DNA of 64,000 bases. It comes from Hymenobacter cyanobacteriorum. GTDB lineage: Bacteria > Bacteroidota > Bacteroidia > Cytophagales > Hymenobacteraceae. The notes beneath the pieces are model-generated. The model did no database searches. It saw only the letters and a program-made list of their open reading frames with translations, and had not been told where the DNA came from. Positions 27,652-38,523 of this stretch are shown here, in pieces (within the stretch, counting starts at the first letter, position 1; the number at the start of each line of letters is the position of its first letter). A program made the position numbers and the translations under genes. The DNA lies in the NCBI RefSeq assembly GCF_022631375.1, contig NZ_JALBGC010000003.1, positions 310,001 through 374,000 on the forward strand, read 5' to 3'.

Positions 27652-28809
27652 ATGCCGCAACCCGATACTCTGCCCGCGCCCGCCCGCCTCGACCTCTTCC
27701 TGAGCCAGAAGCTACGCTTTTGGTCGCTGGTGGCCATGGTGCTGCTGATTTACGTGCACGCCTACAACCTGCACCCGCGCTACCTGCAGCCCTTCACGCC
27801 GGTGCAGGAGCCATTGGGGCCGGGAACCTGGCTGCAATATTTTCTGGCCAACGGGCTGCTACGCTTCCGCATTCCCATTCTGTTCGCCATTTCGGGCTAC
27901 CTGTTTGCCTGGCGCGACGGCGCCGAGCCGCACGGCCAGCGCGTGAAGCGCCGCCTGCGCACGCTGGGCCTCCCCTACCTGCTCTGGAGCGGACTGTGGC
28001 TGCTGGCCCTGTGGGCACTGGAGCAATTCCCGATTACCAAACAGGCGGTGGTTGATGCCGAAATCAGCCCATTCTGGCCCCGGCAGCTGCTTAGCCAGCT
28101 CAGCGACGGTGAGCTGCTGGTGCGCTGGCTGGTGGAACCGGCTCCGTTCCAGCTGTGGTTTTTGCGCAGCCTGCTGGTGTTTAACCTGGTGTATCCGTGG
28201 CTGAAAAAAGTGCTGCTGCGTTGGCCCACAGCGTATTTTTGGGTAGCGGGGCTGCTGTGGTTTTTCATGGTGCCGCTGCCGCTGATAGAAGGCGAAGGCC
28301 TGTTATTTTTCGGGCTGGGCGTGTGGCTGGCGCTGCGCAACGCGGACGTGCTGACGCCGCCGCGCTGGTTACGCCTGCTCCCGCTGGCGGCGCTGTGGCT
28401 GGGCGTGTGCGCGCTCAAAACCTGGCTGGCGTTTCACGTCGGGCCGCCGTTTTCGCTGCCGCTGGGCCTCACAATGCTGGCGTTGCATAAGGTGGGCGAA
28501 GTCAGCGGCGTGCTGGTAGCGTGGTTTGGGCTGAATGGCCTCGTGCGATGGTGCATGGCCCGGGCCTGGTTTCGTTGGCTGACGGGCTTTTCGTTCATGA
28601 TTTACGTGCTGCACGTGCCGCTGGTGAACTATGCCACCGAGCTGGCGTTGCGCTATGGCCGGGCGGTGCCGCACATCCACCTGCTCACCTACCTGGGGCT
28701 GCCGCTGCTGATTGTGGCCGTCAGTGCCGGGCTGGGCGCGCTGCTGCGCTGGGCGTTACCGCAGGTTTATGCGGTGCTCACTGGTGGGCGGGGACTGGCT
28801 ACGTCGTAA
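27652..28809 (+). CDS. Membrane acyltransferase (acyltransferase_3 type), 385 aa
   Basis: About ten hydrophobic segments are present. The N-terminal part has 'FWSLVAMVLLIYVHAYNL', with the His at the end of the first helix that marks the acyltransferase-3 family, then 'RFRIPILFAISGYLFAWR' and 'RRLRTLGLPYLLW'. These enzymes add acetyl or other acyl groups to surface polysaccharides or lipids; the substrate here is unknown. The start is ATG 27652; an upstream in-frame codon at 27613 lies within the pheS terminator and is not used. CATCCTTG just before the ATG resembles a degenerate -7 element. Confidence 0.88.
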   Translation: MPQPDTLPAPARLDLFLSQKLRFWSLVAMVLLIYVHAYNLHPRYLQPFTPVQEPLGPGTWLQYFLANGLLRFRIPILFAISGYLFAWRDGAEPHGQRVKRRLRTLGLPYLLWSGLWLLALWALEQFPITKQAVVDAEISPFWPRQLLSQLSDGELLVRWLVEPAPFQLWFLRSLLVFNLVYPWLKKVLLRWPTAYFWVAGLLWFFMVPLPLIEGEGLLFFGLGVWLALRNADVLTPPRWLRLLPLAALWLGVCALKTWLAFHVGPPFSLPLGLTMLALHKVGEVSGVLVAWFGLNGLVRWCMARAWFRWLTGFSFMIYVLHVPLVNYATELALRYGRAVPHIHLLTYLGLPLLIVAVSAGLGALLRWALPQVYAVLTGGRGLATS

Positions 28810-28938
28810 ATTTGTCGTCCTGAACGGACTGCCTGTCCTTTTTGCATTCCGAATTACCCGCTTTTATTCAAGTCATTATCCGCGCCGCTATCCTGCAAAA
28901 GCTGCCTAATCCGCGCGCCAGCCGACAATTCCGCATTC

Positions 28939-30252
28939 ATGAAGGTTAGAAATCAGACCACCAATAAAGTAAACGTCATCACCCTCGGCTGCTCGAAGAA
29001 CATCGTGGACAGCGAAGTCCTGATGGGCCAGCTCCAGGCCAACGACTTCGACGTGACCCACGAGGCCGAGAAGTCCGACGCCAACATCGTCATCATCAAC
29101 ACCTGCGGCTTCATCGACAATGCCAAGCAGGAAAGCATCGACACTATTCTGCGCTACGCGGATGAGAAGGAAGCCGGCCGCCTGGACAAGCTCTACGTGA
29201 CGGGTTGCCTCTCGCAGCGCTACAAAGACGAACTGGAAGTGGAAATCCCGCAGGTGGACGCCTATTTCGGCACCCTGGAACTGCCCCAGATGCTGAAGGT
29301 GCTGAACGCCGACTACAAGCACGAGCTCATCGGCGAGCGCCTGATTACCACGCCCAAGCACTACGCCTACTTCAAAATTGCGGAGGGCTGCAACCGCCCC
29401 TGCTCGTTCTGCGCCATCCCGCTGATGCGCGGCAAGCACGTTGACCGCAAGATTGAGGACCTGGTAAAGGAGGCCAAACGCCTCGCCAGCATGGGCACCA
29501 AGGAGCTGATTCTCATTGCCCAGGACCTGACGTATTACGGCCTCGAAGCCTACGGCGAGCGCAAGCTGGCCGACCTGCTCCGCAACCTGTCGGACGTGAA
29601 TGGCATCGACTGGATTCGCCTGCAATACGCCTACCCTTCGCAGTTCCCGCTGGATGCGCTGGACGTGATGGCCGAGCGCGGAAACATCTGCAAATACCTC
29701 GACATGCCCCTGCAGCACGGCTCCGATGCCATGCTGAAAAGCATGCGCCGCGGCATCACCAAGCGCCGCACGATTGAGTTGGTCGACACCATTCGGCAGC
29801 GCGTGCCGGGCATTGCCCTGCGCACCACGCTCATCGCCGGCCACCCCGGCGAAACGGAAAAGGATTTCCAGGAAATGTACGATTTCGTGGAGCAGACGCG
29901 GTTTGAGCGCCTGGGCATCTTCACCTATTCGCACGAGGAAAACACGCACTCGCACACCCTCGTGGACGACGTGCCGGCGGAGCTGAAACAGGAGCGCGCC
30001 GACGCCATCATGGAACTGCAGCAGGGCATTTCGATGGAGCTGAACGAAGCCCGCGTGGGCCAGACCTACAAGGTACTGTTTGACCGCAAGGAGAGCGGCC
30101 ATTTCGTGGGCCGCACCGAATTCGACTCGCCCGAAGTAGACAACGAAGTGCTGGTGGCCGTGGAGAAAGACACCTTCGTGCGCCTCGGTGATTTCGCGAA
30201 CGTGAAGATTGATTCGGCGTCGGATTTCGACCTCTACGGGCACTTGGTCTAA
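28939..30252 (+). CDS. rimO: Ribosomal protein S12 methylthiotransferase
   Basis: RimO adds a methylthio group to an Asp of ribosomal protein S12. The N-terminal UPF0004 domain carries C18, C56 and C90. The radical SAM motif is C151-N-R-P-C155-S-F-C158, and a C-terminal TRAM domain covers about 370-437. Length (437 aa) and the tail 'FDLYGHLV' match RimO more than MiaB. It lies 107 bp before bshC, perhaps with its own promoter. Start ATG 28939 fits the conserved 'VNVITLGCSKN'. Confidence 0.95.
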   Translation: MKVRNQTTNKVNVITLGCSKNIVDSEVLMGQLQANDFDVTHEAEKSDANIVIINTCGFIDNAKQESIDTILRYADEKEAGRLDKLYVTGCLSQRYKDELEVEIPQVDAYFGTLELPQMLKVLNADYKHELIGERLITTPKHYAYFKIAEGCNRPCSFCAIPLMRGKHVDRKIEDLVKEAKRLASMGTKELILIAQDLTYYGLEAYGERKLADLLRNLSDVNGIDWIRLQYAYPSQFPLDALDVMAERGNICKYLDMPLQHGSDAMLKSMRRGITKRRTIELVDTIRQRVPGIALRTTLIAGHPGETEKDFQEMYDFVEQTRFERLGIFTYSHEENTHSHTLVDDVPAELKQERADAIMELQQGISMELNEARVGQTYKVLFDRKESGHFVGRTEFDSPEVDNEVLVAVEKDTFVRLGDFANVKIDSASDFDLYGHLV

Positions 30253-30359
30253 CGGCCGAACCGACCCAAAACTAACTTTTCCGGCAGGGCCGGGTTTTGT
30301 ACGGACTTTTGCCATTGGCACGGGTTCGCACCGAACCCGGCCCCGCTCGTATTACCCCC

Positions 30360-31955
30360 ATGCCTACTCGCTGTACCACGCTGCCCTACGCCGAAACCGG
30401 CGCCTTCTCGGGCCTGCTGACTGACTATATTGCCCAGAAGCCTGCCCTGGCGCCCTTCTATAACCGCTGGCCCGCGCTGGAAAATTTCGCGGCCCAGATT
30501 GAAGAGAAACAGGCCAGCTACACGCCCGAGGCGCGGCAACGGCTGGTAGCGGCTTTGCGTGAGCAATACGGGCCGAACCCGGCTCCGGCCATCGAAGCTA
30601 ATTTGCAGCTGCTGGCACAGGAAACCACCTTTACCGTGACGACCGGGCATCAGCTCAATCTGCTCACCGGGCCGCTGTATTTCATCTACAAAATCGTGTC
30701 GGCCATCAAGCTGAGCCGCGAGCTGAAGGCCGAATACCCGCAGTACGATTTCGTGCCGGTGTATTGGATGGCCACCGAGGACCACGATTTCGCCGAAATC
30801 AACCACTTTTCGCTCTTCGGCAAAACCTACGCTTGGGACGCGGCCGGCACTGGCGGCCCCGTAGGCCGGCTGGCGCTCGATGGTTTCACGGAGCAGCTAT
30901 TGAGCCAGCTGCCGCCCGAGGTGCCGGCGGCTTTTCACGAGGCGTATTCGGCATCACAAAACCTGGCCGAAGCTACCCGCAAACTGGCCGATGCGCTGTT
31001 CGGCGAGTTTGGGTTGGTGACGCTGGATGCCGACCGCCCGGCCCTGAAACAGGCCCTAGTGCCGCTCCTGACCAAGGAAATCAAGGAGCAGGTGTCCAAC
31101 GCCGCCGTGCAGGCCACCAACGGCCGCCTCACGGCCGCCGGCTACAAGCCGCAGGTATATTCGCGGCCCATCAACCTGTTTTTCATCACCGACGAGGGCA
31201 AGCGCGAACGCCTAGAACCCGACGCCAGCGGCGCCGACTGCGTGGAAGTGACCATCCGCAACACGGCCAAATGCCATAGCCAGGCCGAACTGCTGGCCCT
31301 GGCCCAGGCGCATCCCGAGCAGTTCAGCCCCAACGTGGTGCTGCGGCCGGTATATCAGGAAATTCTTTTGCCCAACCTCGTGTACATCGGCGGCGGGGCC
31401 GAGGTGGCGTACTGGTTTCAGCTCAAGGACGTGTTTGCGGCGTTCGGGGTGCCCTACCCCATCGTGCTGCCGCGCAACTCGGCCGAGTACATCAGCCGCG
31501 CCAACGGCGGCAAGCTGAAAAAGCTGGGCCTGACCTGGCGCGAAATCTTCCGGCCGCTGCCGGAGCTGAAGAAGCAGGTGGGCGCGGCCCTGGGCCAGGA
31601 GGAAATTAGTTTAAAAGAGCAGCAGCAGGCGCTGGCCGCCGCATTCCAGCAAGTGCAGGACGTGGCCCAGCGCCTCGACCCCACACTGGTGAAAACCGTG
31701 GCCGCCGAAGCTCAGAAAGCCGCCGCCGGCCTCGCCGGCCTCGAAAAGCGCCTGAGTAAGGCCGCCGAAACCAAGCACGAAACCGCCTACACGCAGCTGG
31801 CGGCGCTCAAGGATAAGCTATTTCCCGGCGGCGGCTTGCAGGAGCGCAGCGAAAACGTGCTCAGTATTCTGATTAACAACCCCGAATTTATTCAGCAGCT
31901 AATTGAGGCGTTTGAGCCGTTGGCGCTGGAGTTTACGGTGCTGGAGGAGGAGTAA
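30360..31955 (+). CDS. bshC: Bacillithiol synthase (cysteine-adding enzyme)
   Basis: BshC joins cysteine to glucosaminyl-malate, the last step of bacillithiol synthesis. Diagnostic segments are 'TTGHQLNLLTGPLYFIYKI' (about residues 97-115), 'VPVYWMATEDHDFAEINH', and 'YIGGGAEVAYWFQLK' with 'ILLPRNS'-like text. The C-terminal half has a long coiled coil (about 380-460). Length of 531 aa is usual. ATG 30360 is chosen over an upstream in-frame ATG at 30297, since 'CTTLPYAETGAFSGL' is the normal N-terminus. The putative bacilliredoxin ytxJ lies 15 kb upstream. Confidence 0.95.
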   Translation: MPTRCTTLPYAETGAFSGLLTDYIAQKPALAPFYNRWPALENFAAQIEEKQASYTPEARQRLVAALREQYGPNPAPAIEANLQLLAQETTFTVTTGHQLNLLTGPLYFIYKIVSAIKLSRELKAEYPQYDFVPVYWMATEDHDFAEINHFSLFGKTYAWDAAGTGGPVGRLALDGFTEQLLSQLPPEVPAAFHEAYSASQNLAEATRKLADALFGEFGLVTLDADRPALKQALVPLLTKEIKEQVSNAAVQATNGRLTAAGYKPQVYSRPINLFFITDEGKRERLEPDASGADCVEVTIRNTAKCHSQAELLALAQAHPEQFSPNVVLRPVYQEILLPNLVYIGGGAEVAYWFQLKDVFAAFGVPYPIVLPRNSAEYISRANGGKLKKLGLTWREIFRPLPELKKQVGAALGQEEISLKEQQQALAAAFQQVQDVAQRLDPTLVKTVAAEAQKAAAGLAGLEKRLSKAAETKHETAYTQLAALKDKLFPGGGLQERSENVLSILINNPEFIQQLIEAFEPLALEFTVLEEE

Positions 31956-31969
31956 GGCGGAAAATATTT

Positions 31970-32500
31970 ATGCTGGAGATAGTAGATAGCTGCCTGCAAT
32001 GGATGGTGAACCATCGATTGAATAATATACCATTGCCGGTTCACCCTGCAATGGCAGCTTGGCATCCATCTCCTTATGCTGATGATGGATACGAAAGCTG
32101 GATACCCATTGCCAGTACGGTTACAAATCAGCAACTAAACGATTTAGAAGCATCAATTAATTATGCGCTGCCAGCAGACTATCGTTGTTTTCTGCAGCAC
32201 AAGCATTTCTATGAACTGCTGCTGGGAGATGCTGAATTCTTTCCACATCCCATTGGTGAGTGGCAGCAAATATTACTCCGCCAAGTACTTACCAACTGGC
32301 CACTAGCGTGCCAGCAGATGGGACTTATTCCGTTCGCTTCCTGGGGTGGAGCCGGTGATTTGTTATGCTTTTCGGCTAACTCAATGTCTCCCGATTACCC
32401 TGTAGTGCTTTGGAATCATGAGGATTGGAGTATTGAAGATTTCAGCCCAAATTTCACCTCATTGCTGGATGAACTGGCGACAGCGCGCTCATTGGATTAA
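31970..32500 (+). CDS. SMI1/KNR4 (SUKH) family protein, orphan immunity-like
   Basis: The 176-residue protein shows the SUKH pattern: an aromatic start, 'LNDLEASINYALPADYRCFLQHKH' (the typical helix plus 'LPxDY..FL'), 'LIPFASWGGAGDLLCFSAN' and 'PVVLWNHED'. SUKH proteins are often immunity proteins against contact-dependent or polymorphic toxins; others have unrelated roles. The gene is much richer in A/T than its neighbours, which points to recent transfer. No toxin gene is next to it. It starts 14 bp after bshC and may use the bshC transcript. Confidence 0.85.
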   Translation: MLEIVDSCLQWMVNHRLNNIPLPVHPAMAAWHPSPYADDGYESWIPIASTVTNQQLNDLEASINYALPADYRCFLQHKHFYELLLGDAEFFPHPIGEWQQILLRQVLTNWPLACQQMGLIPFASWGGAGDLLCFSANSMSPDYPVVLWNHEDWSIEDFSPNFTSLLDELATARSLD

Positions 32501-32689
32501 ATGGTAGTGCATTCGGAGTTAGCAAGCTCAGCCTACGCACTTGCCAGCCACTTAGCCCCATCCACAGGCGGGACAGTACGCCGCAGTGATAAGCTGCGTT
32601 AGACCCCATTAAGCCGTTGCAGCATTTTTGAGAAACTAACTACTGGCCAAGATTCAGCGCGTAGCTGTGGCCGGCTGCTGGCCTGATTT

Positions 32690-35557
<2,868 letters not shown>

Positions 35558-35780
35558 GGATAACAATAGCTGGAACGCAGAGAATAAATACCCTACCGCC
35601 GCGCCTCCGTAATGCCGGGCCGCGGCAAGTGTCTGGCAATTTACATCGCCCACGCAATGCATTGCGGGTTTGGCCGCCAGAATTTTGCCAATGGCCTCCG
35701 TGGCCCCACCAACGGCGCGCCCGCCGGGCCCAACGGCAAGCGGCGGCACGCCGTAATTTCGGCCGGCCCACCCACTGCTC

Positions 35781-36374
35781 ATGCCCACCAAAGCCGACCT
35801 CCGCCGCGCCTGTCTTGCCCGCCGCCTGGCCCTCGCGCCGGATGAGGTAGCGCGCCGTAGCGATAAGCTGCGCGAGCGGCTGTTTCGGCAATTCCCGGTG
35901 GCGCAGTGGCAGTGGCTGCATGTGTTTTTGCCGCTGGCCAGGCAGAATGAGCCCGATACCTGGGACTTCATTCGCTGGGTATGGGGCGAAGAGTTGCCAC
36001 TACGGCTGGCCACGCCCGTGGTGCAGCCCGATGGCATTTCGCTAAAGCATTACGAGCTGACGCCCGACACCCAGCTCACCCAAAACCGCTGGGGCATTGA
36101 TGAGCCGGTGCCCGACCCCAGCACCGCGCCCGAGGTACTGCCGGCCGTGCTCGATGCCGTGCTGGTGCCGCTGCTGGCCGTGGATGAAACGGGCCAGCGC
36201 GTGGGCTACGGCGGCGGCTTCTACGACCGGTTTCTGGCGCAGTGCCGGCCGGGCACGCAGTTCATCGGCCTGAACGTGCTGGATGAGCCGCCCGCCGGGC
36301 GCATTGCCGATGTGCTGCCCACCGATGTGCCGCTCACGGCTTACCTCACGCCGGGCGGCTTATGGCGCTTTTAG
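35781..36374 (+). CDS. 5-formyltetrahydrofolate cyclo-ligase
   Basis: The enzyme converts 5-formyl-THF to 5,10-methenyl-THF using ATP and so returns stored folate to one-carbon metabolism. The diagnostic motif GYGGGFYDR is at residues 142-150, preceded by 'VLVPLLAVDETGQR', and the N-terminus 'KADLRRACLARRLAL' is typical. Length 197 aa is normal. Its product links to the glycine cleavage system represented here by gcvP. It is divergent from the histidine kinase; TAATTTCG about 20 bp upstream may be its -7 element. Confidence 0.93.
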   Translation: MPTKADLRRACLARRLALAPDEVARRSDKLRERLFRQFPVAQWQWLHVFLPLARQNEPDTWDFIRWVWGEELPLRLATPVVQPDGISLKHYELTPDTQLTQNRWGIDEPVPDPSTAPEVLPAVLDAVLVPLLAVDETGQRVGYGGGFYDRFLAQCRPGTQFIGLNVLDEPPAGRIADVLPTDVPLTAYLTPGGLWRF

Positions 36375-36511
36375 GGCAAGCAGTAGGAACGTGGGCGCGA
36401 GCGGTTTAGTATGCGCCGCCAAAGCGAAATATATTTTCATAAGAAGCTCACAATAAGCGCTTCCAGCAAAGCGTTGGCCGGGTAATTCTCACCTTCTAAA
36501 GGACTGAACCC

Positions 36512-37039
36512 ATGGCCGAAATCCAGCAGCAAGCCGCCGGCAGCAGCAAGCCCGGCAAACGACGAGCGAAACAGCTCTCGACGCGCATCGACATGACGCC
36601 CATGGTGGACCTGGCGTTTCTGCTTCTCACGTTTTTCATGCTCACCACCACCTTCGCCAAGCCAGCGGTGATGCAGCTCACGATGCCGGTGAAGCCCACG
36701 GATGAGGAAGATAGTGGCCTCAAGCATTCGCAGGCCATGACGGTCATTCTGGGCAAGGACCATCAAGTGCACTATTTCTTCGGACTGAATGCGCCGCAGG
36801 ATAAAACCGTGCTCGTGCCCGAGGTAAAGACTACCTCTTTCGCGCCTGATGGCATTCGGCAAGTGCTGCTCGCCCGGCAGCAGCAACGGCATGGCCTGAT
36901 GGTGCTCATCAAGCCGTCGCCCGACTCGAAATATCAGGATATGATTGACTTGCTGGACGAGATGAACATCACGAACCAGAAGAAATACGCCCTCGTGAAA
37001 ATCACGCAGGACGATTTGAACCTCCTCAAAAACAATTAA
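36512..37039 (+). CDS. exbD: ExbD/TolR-family proton-channel protein
   Basis: The N-terminal tail is basic (residues 1-25). One membrane helix, 'MTPMVDLAFLLLTFFML', holds the conserved Asp (near residue 32) that carries protons. A periplasmic domain completes the 175-residue protein ('RHGLMVLIKPSPDSKYQDMIDLLDEMN'). ExbD works with ExbB and TonB to energise outer-membrane receptors. It forms an operon with tonB (4-bp gap). No exbB is adjacent; in Bacteroidota exbB and extra exbD copies are often together, so this may be an added ExbD. Confidence 0.92.
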   Translation: MAEIQQQAAGSSKPGKRRAKQLSTRIDMTPMVDLAFLLLTFFMLTTTFAKPAVMQLTMPVKPTDEEDSGLKHSQAMTVILGKDHQVHYFFGLNAPQDKTVLVPEVKTTSFAPDGIRQVLLARQQQRHGLMVLIKPSPDSKYQDMIDLLDEMNITNQKKYALVKITQDDLNLLKNN

Positions 37040-37043
37040 TATC

Positions 37044-37880
37044 ATGATGACCAATGCCCAGCTGGCCACGGCCAGCCTCGACGACATCGTGTTCGATGGT
37101 CGCAACCGCCACTACGGAGCCTATCAGCTCCGCGCCATGTATCAGCGCCATATGACGCGTGCGCTGGTCATCGCCACCGCCATTCTGGCGCTGATTCTGG
37201 TGTTTCCGCTGGTGGCGCAGTTGCTGGCCAAGGCCGCGCCGGTGGCGAAGCCCGTCATTGTAGATGCTAAACCGGAAAACTTCGGTATTGAAGCCGTAGT
37301 CCCGCCCATTGCGCCGCCGCCGCCTGTCGAAGCCGTTAAGCCCCCCACTACGGCACCGCAGCCGCCCACAATTCAGAACCTGGTGCCTGTGGTGGCGAAG
37401 GACGACAAGGTGAACCCGGACAATAAAGTCCCCGACCAGAAGGACTTGGAAGGCAAGGAATCGGGCGTACGCACCATTGAGGGCGACCCCGGTGCCGGGC
37501 CGACTGTTCCTAATGACCTGCCGCCCGGCAAGGATAACGGCGTCGTACCTGAAGTAGCCAAGCCCTACACATTTGTAGAGCAGATGCCCGAACTGCCCGG
37601 CGGCGGCGGCCAGTTGGCCATAGTAGTGGCTATCCAGAAAGCCGTGCGCTACCCATCCATGGCGCTGCGCAACGGAGTAGAGGGAAAAGTTTTCGTGAGC
37701 TTCGTGGTTGACCCCAAAGGCGAGGTAACGGACGTGAAAATTGTGAAAGGCCTGGGTTCGGGACTTGATGAGGAAACAATTCGAGCTATCAAAACGCTGC
37801 CCCGCTTCATTCCTGGCAAGCAGAACGGCCGCGAGGTAAGCGTAGCATTCACCGTGCCCGTGACTTATAAGATTCAATAG
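37044..37880 (+). CDS. tonB: Energy transducer TonB
   Basis: A short cytoplasmic start with 'DDIVFDGRNRHYGAYQLR' (typical of Bacteroidota TonB) is followed by one membrane helix (residues about 38-62), then a Pro-rich periplasmic arm (about 90-180). The C-terminal TonB domain (about 195-278) has 'YPSMALRNGVEGKVFVSFVVDPKGEVTDVKIVKGLG'. It links the proton motive force to receptors such as the SusC-like one at 18996. Start ATG 37044 is directly after exbD. A strong terminator follows. Confidence 0.93.
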   Translation: MMTNAQLATASLDDIVFDGRNRHYGAYQLRAMYQRHMTRALVIATAILALILVFPLVAQLLAKAAPVAKPVIVDAKPENFGIEAVVPPIAPPPPVEAVKPPTTAPQPPTIQNLVPVVAKDDKVNPDNKVPDQKDLEGKESGVRTIEGDPGAGPTVPNDLPPGKDNGVVPEVAKPYTFVEQMPELPGGGGQLAIVVAIQKAVRYPSMALRNGVEGKVFVSFVVDPKGEVTDVKIVKGLGSGLDEETIRAIKTLPRFIPGKQNGREVSVAFTVPVTYKIQ

Positions 37881-37910
37881 CTGCTATCGCCACCTAAGCA
37901 GCTACAGTAA

Positions 37911-37947
37911 AGGGCCCTGCCGGAAGTATCCGGCAGGGCCCTTTTAT
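37911..37947. terminator. Terminator between tonB and the GDYXXLXY gene
   Basis: A 14-bp perfect stem (AGGGCCCTGCCGGA with TCCGGCAGGGCCCT) is followed by TTTATTTTTTT. It overlaps the stop codon of the convergent minus-strand gene. Confidence 0.92.
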
Positions 37948-38501
37948 TTTTTTGCCGGCTCGGCTTCCACATTCGTGATGCGGGCCTGGCCCCAGGGCGC
38001 GATGCTGACGCGCACCCGCAGCGGGTGCAGGCGGCCGGCTTTTTCGAGGCGCAGGCCGCTGCCTTCGGGCACGTAGTAGCGCTCGAGGTTGAAGCGCAGG
38101 TTGAAGGAAGCGGGGTACACATCGGTCACCCAGCCGCGCAGCACGGCCTGGCCTACGCTGGGTGTGGGGGCCTGCGGGTACACGCCCACGGCAGTGCTCA
38201 GGCTATCCGAGCCGGTGGCCAGCAGCACGAAAACCGACTGGCGGCGCTTGGGGGCTTCGGGGCCGTGCCAGCGGCTCAGCGGGTTTTCGCCGATGGCGTA
38301 GCGCAGGCGCACGAAGTCGCCGTAGAGCAAGTCGCGCGGGTCGATGGGCGTGGTGGCCAGCACCACCCGCTTGCCCAGGGCCGTGGTGGCGTAGCCCGCG
38401 CCGGCCACGCCCAGCACGTAGAGCACCTGCGCGGCCACCAGCGTCCGCAGCAGCGGCCGGCGGCGGGCCGGGGCCGAGAACCAGGAGAGCAAGTCGGTCA
38501 T
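37944..38501 (-). CDS. GDYXXLXY-domain membrane-anchored protein, 185 aa
   Basis: One N-terminal membrane helix (residues about 20-45) precedes a periplasmic or extracellular domain with 'PRDLLYGDFVRLRYAIG', which matches the GDYXXLXY signature (here G-D-F-V-R-L-R-Y). Proteins of this family are usually coded next to a DUF2157 membrane protein, as here, and the pair is thought to act together in the envelope, with no defined function. It follows the DUF2157 gene on the same strand with a gap of 22 bp. Confidence 0.9.
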   Translation of the reverse strand: MTDLLSWFSAPARRRPLLRTLVAAQVLYVLGVAGAGYATTALGKRVVLATTPIDPRDLLYGDFVRLRYAIGENPLSRWHGPEAPKRRQSVFVLLATGSDSLSTAVGVYPQAPTPSVGQAVLRGWVTDVYPASFNLRFNLERYYVPEGSGLRLEKAGRLHPLRVRVSIAPWGQARITNVEAEPAKK

Positions 38502-38523
38502 TCGATAATTATGAAATGCGGCA

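Noticed and set aside
28906..30321. Open frame of 471 codons opposite rimO
   Set aside because: It mirrors a complete RimO gene with all cysteines in place; shadow only.
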